Shown here in pieces: positions 1 to 7,389 of a stretch of DNA of 7,406 nucleotides. Below the pieces are notes generated by a model. That model was not told the origin of the DNA and did no database searches. It saw only the letters and a program-made list of their open reading frames with translations. The stretch covers positions 1 to 7,406 of the forward strand of contig SKTA01000117.1 in the NCBI GenBank assembly GCA_007122745.1, given 5' to 3'. Origin of the DNA: Bacteroidales bacterium. GTDB lineage: Bacteria; Bacteroidota; Bacteroidia; Bacteroidales; UBA7960. A program made the position numbers and the translations under genes. Position 1 is the stretch's first letter. Every line of letters starts with the position of its first letter.

Positions 1-2110
1 GGTTTGTTGTATCAAAGGTTTCCAGTATTTCAGATCCGGAAGCCGGAATGTTTCTGTGTTCAATTTGCCTGCCGTGCATATCTATGATCATTAACTCAAT
101 ACCATTTGGCTGTGGTTCAATTGATACAGAAAACACATCACGGACCGGGTTGGGATATACCTGGTAACGGATTGACTGTTGGACTTCCTGAATACTGCTT
201 ATGTCATCAAATACTGCTGTAAGGATGGTATTCTCTTCCAGATTCAGCACGATGGTTGATGTAGCGTGGTTTTCTTCACCATTTACGAGCCAGTATGCGT
301 GCGTCCAGCTGTCTGAATCAATTGCTGTTACCATAACTTCAGCGTTGTAATCATACAGATAAGAATCCGGTTCCGGATCCGTTGTGCCACCCCCCTCCGT
401 TTCGATGATTAAAAGGTAAGAACCCGCTTCGTTGACCAAAATGAAATTTTCCTTGAATAAGGATCCCCCATCAAAGCTTACCATAATATCTTTCCCTCCA
501 AAACTGCTGTATTGCACCTCGTGCGGGCCGGTTCCGGTTGCTTCCACAGGCTCTGCATCCTCACCAAAGCTCCACGTTACTTCGCCAGGTTCATTGCAAT
601 ACTCCAGGTTAAAGGTTACGGTTTCCCCCACCATTACTGAAGTTTGGTCTGCATGAAAATCTGAGACACCTCCCTGGGCAGTGTAGGTGTAATAACCTGA
701 GGGTGCAACAAATGGTCTGTTGATGGTTTTTCCGTTATTGTTGGTGGCACTGATATAGTAAAAAACCTCTGTTTCGCAGGATTGTACAGGAATATGGGCA
801 AAAAAGGTGTCATTTTCATGCACCATGTCCAGACTATTGAATCCGGCATCGGGATCGATGGTCCAGAACACTTTTGCGTGGTCAATGCCTGATGTATTCG
901 TGATATGGGCACTGATTTTCTGTCTTCCCATGGCCACATCCTCAGGTCTGACGGCGGCATGGGCAATAAAAACGGGATCGGTTGCGGCAATTTCCCTTGT
1001 AACACAATGTATGGCACCACTTGCGGGGATCACATTGTTCATGTCGATACCTACGATCTCATAGCCTGGCATTGCATCTTCATAGACAGAAAGGGCTTCA
1101 CTGTCAAGAAAAGATCCATATGTGGGAACCAGAACCACATTGTTCAATATCACAGAATTCGTATAGGTCCTGTAAGGGGCATTGGGTGGATAATTACCGG
1201 TTGGGCTGGGAGCCATTGGTATCCTGACCACATTGTACGGACGGCCATAGGGGGTATTGTAATTGTTTAGGAGGTAGTTCAAATTGGCCTCAATGAATGG
1301 TCCGTCTGATATACCTTCGGGAAATTCTCCCACAAGAAGGGTTTCATCATCCAGCAGCTTCATGTGCATGTCGAGGTGTGAGATGTTGTCGTAGGGGAGT
1401 TCATCCATTTTAATATAGGTCTCAATCCCTTTGTATTCATAAAAGACCTGGTCAATTTGTGCTTCTGTTAAGCTTGAATTCTCTGAAAGGATCAGTTTTG
1501 ATGAAAAACCGGTACCGTGTCCGTCGGCCATGAAGTTGCCACCGGTGGCCGTAACCGGTGTTGTCTGATATGCCATGTCATAAATTGGCAAACCAAGGAA
1601 TCCCGCCATGAAATCGGGAATCTGGTTGTCTTGAGGGCGGGGTCGGTTGTAAGTCCAGTCAATAAACGCCAGTTCATCCCCATCTGCCAGATAAACACTT
1701 TGCGGACCATAATCCCTTACCCAGACGGAGTTAAAGGGCGCCTGCACAAAACTGATGTTGTCGAGTGAAACACCTCCGTTAATGAGAAAGTTTTGAACCC
1801 CGCTAACATTATCGGTAATGATGTATACCATTACAGCATCCGAGGCGTAACGAACAATCTCTCTTAATTCGTGGCTGTAAGCAGCCCAGGTTACAATTAC
1901 ACCCATTGCTTCTTCATATTCTCCGGGTGTGCGGGGAGGGGTGTCTGGCGCTTTGGCTGATTTGGAGAGCACAAGGTTTTCAAGATAATCAGGATAGATG
2001 GCCTTCTCTTCCTCCGTCATCCATTTTGGAAGCGGATCCTGAGCCTGTATGTGATTGCTGATAAAAAGGTTTGAAACAATAAAAAAGGAAAGAAAAAAGA
2101 GATAACGCAT
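1..2110 (-). CDS. Secreted peptidylarginine deiminase-like protein with T9SS sorting domain (3' end cut by window edge)
   Basis: 703 residues are visible, with no stop before the left edge. It probably hydrolyses the guanidino group of arginine in peptides to citrulline and ammonia outside the cell. Residues 1-23 form a signal peptide: Arg2, a hydrophobic core, then a likely cut before Gln24. The catalytic domain covers about 55-385. It shows VWVRDYGP with Asp133, an HxD pair at His245 and Asp247, TNSVILN with Asn318, and GAIHC with nucleophile Cys369. These match the catalytic set of the agmatine deiminase/PPAD family. NRPR at 155-158 resembles PPAD's substrate-carboxylate site, whereas bacterial agmatine deiminases have an FNAWGG-like stretch there, so a peptidyl enzyme is favoured. 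An Ig/FN3-like domain follows (about 386-478), then PKD-like (482-560), InlB B-repeat-like (563-636) and a type A T9SS sorting domain starting at YQVYPNP (649). About 20-25 residues of that domain should lie beyond the window. The start is supported by the signal peptide and an upstream promoter. Substrate is inferred. Confidence 0.9.
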   Translation of the reverse strand, partial: MRYLFFLSFFIVSNLFISNHIQAQDPLPKWMTEEEKAIYPDYLENLVLSKSAKAPDTPPRTPGEYEEAMGVIVTWAAYSHELREIVRYASDAVMVYIITDNVSGVQNFLINGGVSLDNISFVQAPFNSVWVRDYGPQSVYLADGDELAFIDWTYNRPRPQDNQIPDFMAGFLGLPIYDMAYQTTPVTATGGNFMADGHGTGFSSKLILSENSSLTEAQIDQVFYEYKGIETYIKMDELPYDNISHLDMHMKLLDDETLLVGEFPEGISDGPFIEANLNYLLNNYNTPYGRPYNVVRIPMAPSPTGNYPPNAPYRTYTNSVILNNVVLVPTYGSFLDSEALSVYEDAMPGYEIVGIDMNNVIPASGAIHCVTREIAATDPVFIAHAAVRPEDVAMGRQKISAHITNTSGIDHAKVFWTIDPDAGFNSLDMVHENDTFFAHIPVQSCETEVFYYISATNNNGKTINRPFVAPSGYYTYTAQGGVSDFHADQTSVMVGETVTFNLEYCNEPGEVTWSFGEDAEPVEATGTGPHEVQYSSFGGKDIMVSFDGGSLFKENFILVNEAGSYLLIIETEGGGTTDPEPDSYLYDYNAEVMVTAIDSDSWTHAYWLVNGEENHATSTIVLNLEENTILTAVFDDISSIQEVQQSIRYQVYPNPVRDVFSVSIEPQPNGIELMIIDMHGRQIEHRNIPASGSEILETFDTTN

Positions 2111-2145
2111 TTTTTATAATGTAATAATTAATAAAAAAATTTACG

Positions 2146-2153
2146 CAAAGATA
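2146..2153 (-). promoter_or_regulatory. Bacteroidota-type -7 promoter element for the deiminase gene
   Basis: Read on the minus strand this is TATCTTTG followed by C, an exact match to the Bacteroidota -7 consensus TAnnTTTG. It lies 35 bases before the deiminase ATG and leaves a short, very AT-rich leader with no Shine-Dalgarno sequence, which is normal for the phylum. I see no TTG at the expected -33 position, so strength is uncertain. The same nine bases occur before yidC. Confidence 0.65.
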
Positions 2154-2164
2154 CGAATAATTCG
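2154..2164. repeat. 11-base perfect inverted repeat next to the -7 element
   Basis: CGAAT and ATTCG flank one central base, so both strands read almost the same. The repeat touches the upstream edge of the deiminase -7 box, in the promoter spacer where a repressor or activator could bind. The loop is too small for an RNA hairpin, so it is not a terminator. A site this short could also arise by chance in AT-rich DNA. Confidence 0.3.
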
Positions 2165-2183
2165 CGGTCTCGTTTTTTGAAGA

Positions 2184-4004
2184 TCAGGAAAACATTTGTA
2201 AGCCATGCAACTTCTTGTAGATACCGTTTTTATTCAGCAGCTCACTGTGTGTGCCAGTTTCTACAATCTTGCCTTCGTGCATTACACATATCAAATCGGC
2301 GTTAATGATGGTTGAAAGCCTGTGGGCAATCACGATGGAGGTACGGTTTTGCATCACGTTCATCAATGCTTCCTGAACAAGCTTTTCCGATTCGGTGTCC
2401 AGCGAGGAGGTTGCTTCGTCGAGTATCAGTATCGGTGGATTTTTAAGAATCGCCCTGGCGATGCTGATTCGCTGTCGCTGCCCTCCCGAAAGCTTATTGC
2501 CCTGATCCCCAATGTTTGTAAAGTATCCGAGAGGCGTCTTAGAGATGAACTCGTGCGCATTCGCGATCTTTGCTGCCCGAACCACCTCATCTTCAGTTGC
2601 ATCGGATGCACCAAAGGCGATGTTGTTGTAAAACGTGTCATTAAACAATATCGGTTCCTGATTTACATTGCCTATCAAAGCACGAATATCCTTAATTTTG
2701 ATTTTCTTTAAAGGCATGCCGTCAATTGTGATCTGGCCATCGTCAATGTCGTAAAAGCGTGGGATCAGGTCAACAAGGGTTGACTTACCGGCACCCGATT
2801 GGCCAACCAAAGCAATTTTTTGTCCCTTGTTTATTTTGAGGTTGATGTTTTTGAGTACAGGTATCTCTTCATAACGGAATGAAACATCATGAAAACAGAT
2901 ATCGGAAGAAAACCCATTTTTAGCAACTGCACCTTCCGCATCCTGAATAGACACATCGGCGGTTAGTACATTATCAATCCTTTCGGCCGAAGCCATCCCT
3001 TTCTGAATGTTATACCAGGCCTTTGAAAAATTCTTTGAAGGTTGTATGATCTGTGAGAATACGGCGAGATATCCGATAAAAATCTCCGGTGAAAGACCAG
3101 GACCTCCCGACAATACCATGGTTCCCCCAAAGAACATGATGATAATGAATACCGTTGTTCCAAGGAATTCACTCACCGGGGAAGCAAGATCCTGTCGCCT
3201 GTAAAGCTTATTCATGATCCTGGTGTAAAAATTGTTCAGACTCAGGAAACGGTCCCGCATTTTTTCCTCAGCATTAAATGCCTTGATCACCCTTAACCCG
3301 GATAATGTCTCCTCCATCACTGAAAGAATGACTCCCAGTTTGCTTTGGCTTTTAAGGGCAGTTGGTTTCAGGGAACGGGCGATGCGCCCAATAACGAAAC
3401 CGGCAATAGGAAGTAAAATTAATACAAACAGGGTTAGTGGCGGACTCATTATCAGCAACCAGCCAATGTATACCAGAATGGTTATCGGATCGCGAAAAAC
3501 CATCGCCATGGAGCTGATGATACTGATCTCAATCTGGTACACATCATTGGTCATCCTGCTGATCAGGTCACCTTTTCTTCCCTGCGAAAAGTATGATAAG
3601 GGAAGGTCAAGGGTTTTTTTGTAAACATCGTTGCGAATATCTTTTACAACGCCATTTCTTACCGGAGCAAGATGGTATAAAGCAAGGTACTTAAAGATGT
3701 TTTTAAGCAAGCTTGTTACGACCACCAGGGCACTGATAAAGATCAGTGCGGCCATTTCACCGTGATTTTCGATGAGCAGATGAAGGTAATAATAGAAATT
3801 GTTGATTATCGCATCGAAATCAAGCCTCAGCGGTATCAGCTCATAGGTTTCTTTCTGGGTTTGAAAGAGGATACTGAGGAATGGAATCACCATGGTGAGG
3901 CTGAACAGCGAAAATACAACAGAAAGAAAATTGAACGCGATATTCAATGTGATCCTTGTCCAGTAAGGGAATATGTAACGAAGGATTTTCTTATAGCTTT
4001 GCAT
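2184..4004 (-). CDS. MsbA-like ABC exporter, fused membrane and ATPase domains
   Basis: A 606-residue half-transporter that would work as a homodimer in the inner membrane. Residues 1-345 form the membrane domain, with six likely helices near 18-45, 85-110, 160-185, 187-209, 280-300 and 305-325. The ATPase domain follows. It shows the A-loop Tyr378, Walker A GQSGAGKST at 401-409, Q-loop Gln449, signature LSGGQ at 505-509, Walker B ILILDE at 525-530 with catalytic Glu530, a D-loop SSLD, and switch His561. All motifs are intact, so it should be an active ATPase. Length and domain order fit the MsbA/lipid and multidrug exporter group. The natural substrate (lipid A core, another lipid, or a drug) cannot be read from the sequence, so no gene symbol is given. 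The start codon lies inside the end of purB with a 14-base overlap, which implies co-transcription and probably translational coupling. The stop is TGA. Confidence 0.93.
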   Translation of the reverse strand: MQSYKKILRYIFPYWTRITLNIAFNFLSVVFSLFSLTMVIPFLSILFQTQKETYELIPLRLDFDAIINNFYYYLHLLIENHGEMAALIFISALVVVTSLLKNIFKYLALYHLAPVRNGVVKDIRNDVYKKTLDLPLSYFSQGRKGDLISRMTNDVYQIEISIISSMAMVFRDPITILVYIGWLLIMSPPLTLFVLILLPIAGFVIGRIARSLKPTALKSQSKLGVILSVMEETLSGLRVIKAFNAEEKMRDRFLSLNNFYTRIMNKLYRRQDLASPVSEFLGTTVFIIIMFFGGTMVLSGGPGLSPEIFIGYLAVFSQIIQPSKNFSKAWYNIQKGMASAERIDNVLTADVSIQDAEGAVAKNGFSSDICFHDVSFRYEEIPVLKNINLKINKGQKIALVGQSGAGKSTLVDLIPRFYDIDDGQITIDGMPLKKIKIKDIRALIGNVNQEPILFNDTFYNNIAFGASDATEDEVVRAAKIANAHEFISKTPLGYFTNIGDQGNKLSGGQRQRISIARAILKNPPILILDEATSSLDTESEKLVQEALMNVMQNRTSIVIAHRLSTIINADLICVMHEGKIVETGTHSELLNKNGIYKKLHGLQMFS

Positions 4005-5349
4005 CCATATCCGGGATTATTCCTGTGTAATTAAACGGGTTGATCTTTTTAAGCCTGATTTTTTCAGATTCGGCGATGTTCAGACCATCGATAAAGTTAT
4101 CAACCTCTTTTTTTGTGATCCTATTGCTTTTTCGGGTAAGATCTTTCAGTGCTTCATAGGGCTCCGGATGGCCGAGTGTTCTTAAAATGGTCTGTATTGC
4201 CTCGGCAACCACGGCATAATTGTCTTCCAGATCCTGTTCCAGTCTGGCTGTATTGATTGTGATCTTGTTAAGCCCCCTGAGTGTGCTCTTAACGGCAATC
4301 AGCATGTGTGCAACCGCCATTCCGATGCTTCTTGAAACGGTGGAGTCGGTAAGGTCTCTCTGAAGCCGGCTAACCGGTAATTTGGCAGCCAGATGTTCAA
4401 ACAGTGCAACGGCAATGCCTGCATTGCCTTCGGCATTTTCAAAATCGATCGGGTTTACTTTGTGCGGCATTGCAGACGAGCCCACTTCACCCGTTTTTAT
4501 TTTTTGTTTAAAATAATCGATGGAGATATAGGTCCAACAATCACGGTCCAGGTCAATGATGATGCTGCAGATTCTTTTCAGGTTGTCAAAAATGGCAGAA
4601 AGTCTGTCATAATGATCAATTTGTGTGGTAACCGCTGATCTTTTGAGCCCCAGCCCTGATACAAATTTTTCCGCGAAACCGATCCAGTCTGTTTCAGGAA
4701 AGGCAACATGGTGTGCATTAAGGTTTCCGGTTGCACCGCCAAACTTAGCGGGGTAGGGGAGATTGTACAGATCGTTGAGCTGATTTTGCAAACGGTCATA
4801 AAAAACCAAGAGCTCCTTCCCCAAGGTTGTAGGTGATGCAGGCTGGCCATGTGTGTGTGCAAGCATCGGTATCCCGATCCATTTTTTGGCAAGTTCCTGC
4901 AGCTTTTCGCTGATATCTTTCAAAGCCGGTAATATCACCTCTTCCATCCCATGCTGCAATGAAAGGGGAAGTGCCGTGTTGTTGATATCCTGGGAGGTGA
5001 GCCCGAAATGGATGAATTCTTTGTATCTTTCCAAACCAATGGTTTCAAAGCGTTTTTTGATAAAATACTCAACCGCTTTGATGTCGTGATTGGTGATTTG
5101 CTCAATTTTTTTGACCTCAATGGCGTCACTGCCTGAAAAGGAGGTGGCGATTTCCCGGACCAGGTTGATCTCCTCATCAATTATCGATTCCAGCTGTGGA
5201 AGCGGAATATGGCAGAGGGCGATAAAGTATTCAATTTCTACAAACACCCGATACCTGATCAGGGCCTCCTCGGAGAAATAATCTTGTAAGGGGCCTGTGA
5301 TATTACGGTAGCGTCCGTCGACCGGACTTATGTTTTGCAAACCTTCCAT
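3991..5349 (-). CDS. purB: Adenylosuccinate lyase
   Basis: A cytoplasmic enzyme of purine synthesis in the fumarase/aspartase superfamily. It removes fumarate from SAICAR to give AICAR, and from adenylosuccinate to give AMP. The 452 residues match the E. coli-type long form (about 456), including the N-terminal SPVDGRY at 8-14. Active-site segments are all present: TSQD at 118-121, HTHGQPAS at 165-172 with His167 as likely general acid, and the superfamily signature GSSAMPHKVNP at 290-300, with the catalytic serine at 291-292 in the mobile loop. IDFENAEGN follows directly, as in E. coli PurB. The start is chosen because its N terminus aligns with the family. No promoter is seen in the 48 bases after yidC, so it is probably read from the yidC transcript. 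It ends in TAA, overlapping the start of the ABC exporter gene. No residue looks lost. Confidence 0.97.
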   Translation of the reverse strand: MEGLQNISPVDGRYRNITGPLQDYFSEEALIRYRVFVEIEYFIALCHIPLPQLESIIDEEINLVREIATSFSGSDAIEVKKIEQITNHDIKAVEYFIKKRFETIGLERYKEFIHFGLTSQDINNTALPLSLQHGMEEVILPALKDISEKLQELAKKWIGIPMLAHTHGQPASPTTLGKELLVFYDRLQNQLNDLYNLPYPAKFGGATGNLNAHHVAFPETDWIGFAEKFVSGLGLKRSAVTTQIDHYDRLSAIFDNLKRICSIIIDLDRDCWTYISIDYFKQKIKTGEVGSSAMPHKVNPIDFENAEGNAGIAVALFEHLAAKLPVSRLQRDLTDSTVSRSIGMAVAHMLIAVKSTLRGLNKITINTARLEQDLEDNYAVVAEAIQTILRTLGHPEPYEALKDLTRKSNRITKKEVDNFIDGLNIAESEKIRLKKINPFNYTGIIPDMDAKL

Positions 5350-5362
5350 TACAAAAACGGTT

Positions 5363-5378
5363 TGAAATTACTATTTCA
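5363..5378. repeat. Small inverted repeat between yidC and purB
   Basis: Six-base arms TGAAAT and ATTTCA are separated by four bases in the 48-base gap before purB. The arms are AT-rich, so an RNA hairpin would be weak, and no clear U-run follows it on the minus strand. It could be a minor regulatory or RNA-processing site, but chance is just as likely. It is not strong enough to call a terminator. Confidence 0.25.
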
Positions 5379-5397
5379 TAACTTTAACGGCGGTTTA

Positions 5398-7356
5398 CTA
5401 TACCGGCTTTTTTTTCTTGCGTTTTTTCTGTGCTTCTTGTTGTTTGGACAGTTCTTCCATCCTTTTCTGCCATTTGGATTTCTTGACCGGTTTTTTCTTG
5501 TTTTCTTCAATTTTGGCACGCAAAGCACCTTCATCGATCATTTTTTTGAAGATGAACATTTGTCCAAAAGTGATTACATTGGCCAGGAAGTAATAATAGC
5601 TAAGACCCGATGCAAAACTGTTGAAGATTCCGAGCAGCATCACCGGCATCATATACATCATTGTTTTCATGCCGGGCATCTGTGTACTTGAACTCATCAT
5701 TTGCGAGTTCATATGGGTGTATAGAACCATTGAGGCGGCCATTAATAGGGTAAACAGACTCACGTGGTCGCCATAAAACGGGATTGTGAATGGCAGATCC
5801 ATAATTGAGTCGTATGAAGACAGGTCATCGGCCCATAGGAAACCCTCCTGGCGGAGCTCAATGGAAGCGGGGAAAAAGCGGAACAATGCCAGCAATATTG
5901 GTAGCTGAAGGAGCATTGGGATGCAACCTGACATGGGGTTGACACCGGCTTTTTTATACAGCCCCATGGTGGCCTGCTGCTTCTTCATTGCATCTTCTTT
6001 CTTCGGGAACTTCTTGCCGAGCTCTTCAATGTCGGGCTTCAATACGCGCATTTTGGCCTGCGAAACATACGTTTTGTAGGCAATAGGCAGCAGAACGATT
6101 TTCAGTAATAAGGTCAGGATCAATATGATGATGCCGTAGTTCAGGTTAAAACCGTCGAGGTAGTTGAAAATCGGAATAACTGCAAAGCGGTTGATCCACG
6201 ACATCAGGAAGAAGCCCCAGCCAAGGGGGATCTGACGTTCAAGGTCCAGGTCGTATGACGCCAGTGTGCGATAACTGTTGGGACCCAGATACCACTGCAT
6301 GGCAAAACGGTTTTGGTTGCTTCTGCCGTCAAATTCGAGATTGATGGAGGCTGACATCTGTTTCAGATAATCCTCTTCATCATCGGGGAGGGTGACACTG
6401 CTGATGTTGGCATTTGCGAAACCGTCAGGGTAAATCAGTGCTGATGAAAAAAATTGCTGTTTGAAGGAGATCCACTCCACCCGGGTGGTCAGACGTTCTT
6501 CGCTATCCCTGGTTGGCCGGATCCTTGAAACATCATCGCTTGTGAATTTGTAATAAACGGTTGTGTTGTTCTGTTCATTTTGCCTGTTTTTCTCAAACCT
6601 GCGAAGGTTTGTTTGCCAGTCGAGGTTGATCAGGGTGGTGTTTGAAGCCACCGCATCACGCGTCCCAACAAAATTGACATCAAAGTCAATCATATATTGG
6701 TTGGGTTTGATGTTGTAAGCAAACTCAATATAACTGGGCTGTTCCGCCGTGTGAAAGTCGCTGTATGCCCGCATTGAGAAGCTCAGTGGTGTATCACCTT
6801 GTTGTGTGATCACCTCACCTCCTTCGTATGGCCTGTTGTTCAGATAAGGGACAAAGTAGATATCTTCCGTTGAGATGTTTCTGTTGCCGGAGAAGAAGTT
6901 AAAGGTAAAATGCTGATCATCACCTGAAAAGAGAATAAGATCCTGGTGATCATAGGTTTTGTAGTCGGTAAGCCCGGCAGCATAGAGGACGCCACCGCGG
7001 GTGCTGACACTTAATTTTAGTAAATCACTTTCCAGCACATAAATTTTTTCTGCTCCGGCAGCTGCATCGGAGAAAAATCCCATCTGCTCCCTGCGGCGCT
7101 GGGCCTGAAGGTCATCCCTGTCCAGCGTTTCAATATCAATGGCATCTTCCTGCAAATCAGCTTCAATATCCCGCTCTGCCGCCCGCCTTTCGCGCAAAGC
7201 AGCTGCTTCAGCCTGTTCCTGACGTTGTACTTCTGCAATGCTGTCGCGATGTCGTTGTGCTTCGAGACGCTCATCTTCTGAGGGAGCCATCCAAATACTA
7301 TATCCTATAAGGACTGCAGCGATTAGCAATAAACCGATTATGTTATCTCTGGTCAT
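5398..7356 (-). CDS. yidC: Membrane protein insertase YidC
   Basis: Inserts and folds inner-membrane proteins, alone or with SecYEG (Oxa1/YidC/Alb3 family). The 652 residues have the Gram-negative layout. Membrane segment 1 is at 5-23. A charged, probably helical linker rich in Glu, Arg, Gln and Ala lies at about 26-95, followed by the periplasmic beta domain at about 100-375. The conserved insertase core has segments near 403-427, 475-495, 530-547 and 564-602. The cytoplasmic hairpin after core segment 1 carries AKMRVLKPDIEEL and the later GVNPMSGCIPMLLQLPI block, both typical of the family. Lys419 takes the place of the groove arginine (E. coli Arg366), keeping the positive charge. The tail from 619 is strongly basic and ends in KKRKKKKPV, as expected for ribosome contact. 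The start is supported by the membrane segment beginning at residue 5 and a promoter just upstream. The stop is TAG. It is first of an apparent yidC-purB-exporter unit. Confidence 0.97.
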   Translation of the reverse strand: MTRDNIIGLLLIAAVLIGYSIWMAPSEDERLEAQRHRDSIAEVQRQEQAEAAALRERRAAERDIEADLQEDAIDIETLDRDDLQAQRRREQMGFFSDAAAGAEKIYVLESDLLKLSVSTRGGVLYAAGLTDYKTYDHQDLILFSGDDQHFTFNFFSGNRNISTEDIYFVPYLNNRPYEGGEVITQQGDTPLSFSMRAYSDFHTAEQPSYIEFAYNIKPNQYMIDFDVNFVGTRDAVASNTTLINLDWQTNLRRFEKNRQNEQNNTTVYYKFTSDDVSRIRPTRDSEERLTTRVEWISFKQQFFSSALIYPDGFANANISSVTLPDDEEDYLKQMSASINLEFDGRSNQNRFAMQWYLGPNSYRTLASYDLDLERQIPLGWGFFLMSWINRFAVIPIFNYLDGFNLNYGIIILILTLLLKIVLLPIAYKTYVSQAKMRVLKPDIEELGKKFPKKEDAMKKQQATMGLYKKAGVNPMSGCIPMLLQLPILLALFRFFPASIELRQEGFLWADDLSSYDSIMDLPFTIPFYGDHVSLFTLLMAASMVLYTHMNSQMMSSSTQMPGMKTMMYMMPVMLLGIFNSFASGLSYYYFLANVITFGQMFIFKKMIDEGALRAKIEENKKKPVKKSKWQKRMEELSKQQEAQKKRKKKKPV

Positions 7357-7381
7357 CTGTCAACGATTTTGTATTGGATTG

Positions 7382-7389
7382 CAAAGATA
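7382..7389 (-). promoter_or_regulatory. Bacteroidota-type -7 promoter element for yidC
   Basis: On the minus strand this reads TATCTTTG then C, matching TAnnTTTG exactly. It lies 25 bases before the yidC ATG, giving a leader of about 20 bases with no Shine-Dalgarno sequence. The matching -33 TTG would fall just beyond the right edge of the window and cannot be checked. It probably drives yidC and, by read-through, purB and the ABC exporter. Confidence 0.6.

Noticed and set aside
634..1020. Minus-strand open frame of 128 codons
   Set aside because: It is a shifted frame within the deiminase gene, whose own frame carries the catalytic cysteine motif and domain modules.
905..1270. Plus-strand open frame of 121 codons
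   Set aside because: It is antisense to the deiminase catalytic domain and has no recognisable motif.
1..2110. Plain agmatine deiminase (AguA)
   Set aside because: The signal peptide, T9SS sorting domain, added beta modules and NRPR motif do not fit a cytoplasmic polyamine enzyme, although the catalytic fold is shared.
2111..2183. Possible terminator after the ABC exporter gene
   Set aside because: The only inverted repeat has a one-base centre and cannot form a hairpin, and no stem followed by a U-run is present on the minus strand.
2322..2711. Plus-strand open frame of 129 codons
   Set aside because: It lies wholly antisense to the conserved ATPase domain of the ABC exporter, and its translation shows no recognisable motif.
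3232..3624. Plus-strand open frame of 130 codons
   Set aside because: It is antisense to the exporter's membrane domain; its hydrophobic stretches mirror the real gene and no promoter or family resemblance is seen.
5335..5691. Plus-strand open frame of 118 codons with a Phe-rich hydrophobic start
   Set aside because: The Phe and Leu run is the antisense image of the lysine-rich YidC tail, not a real membrane protein.
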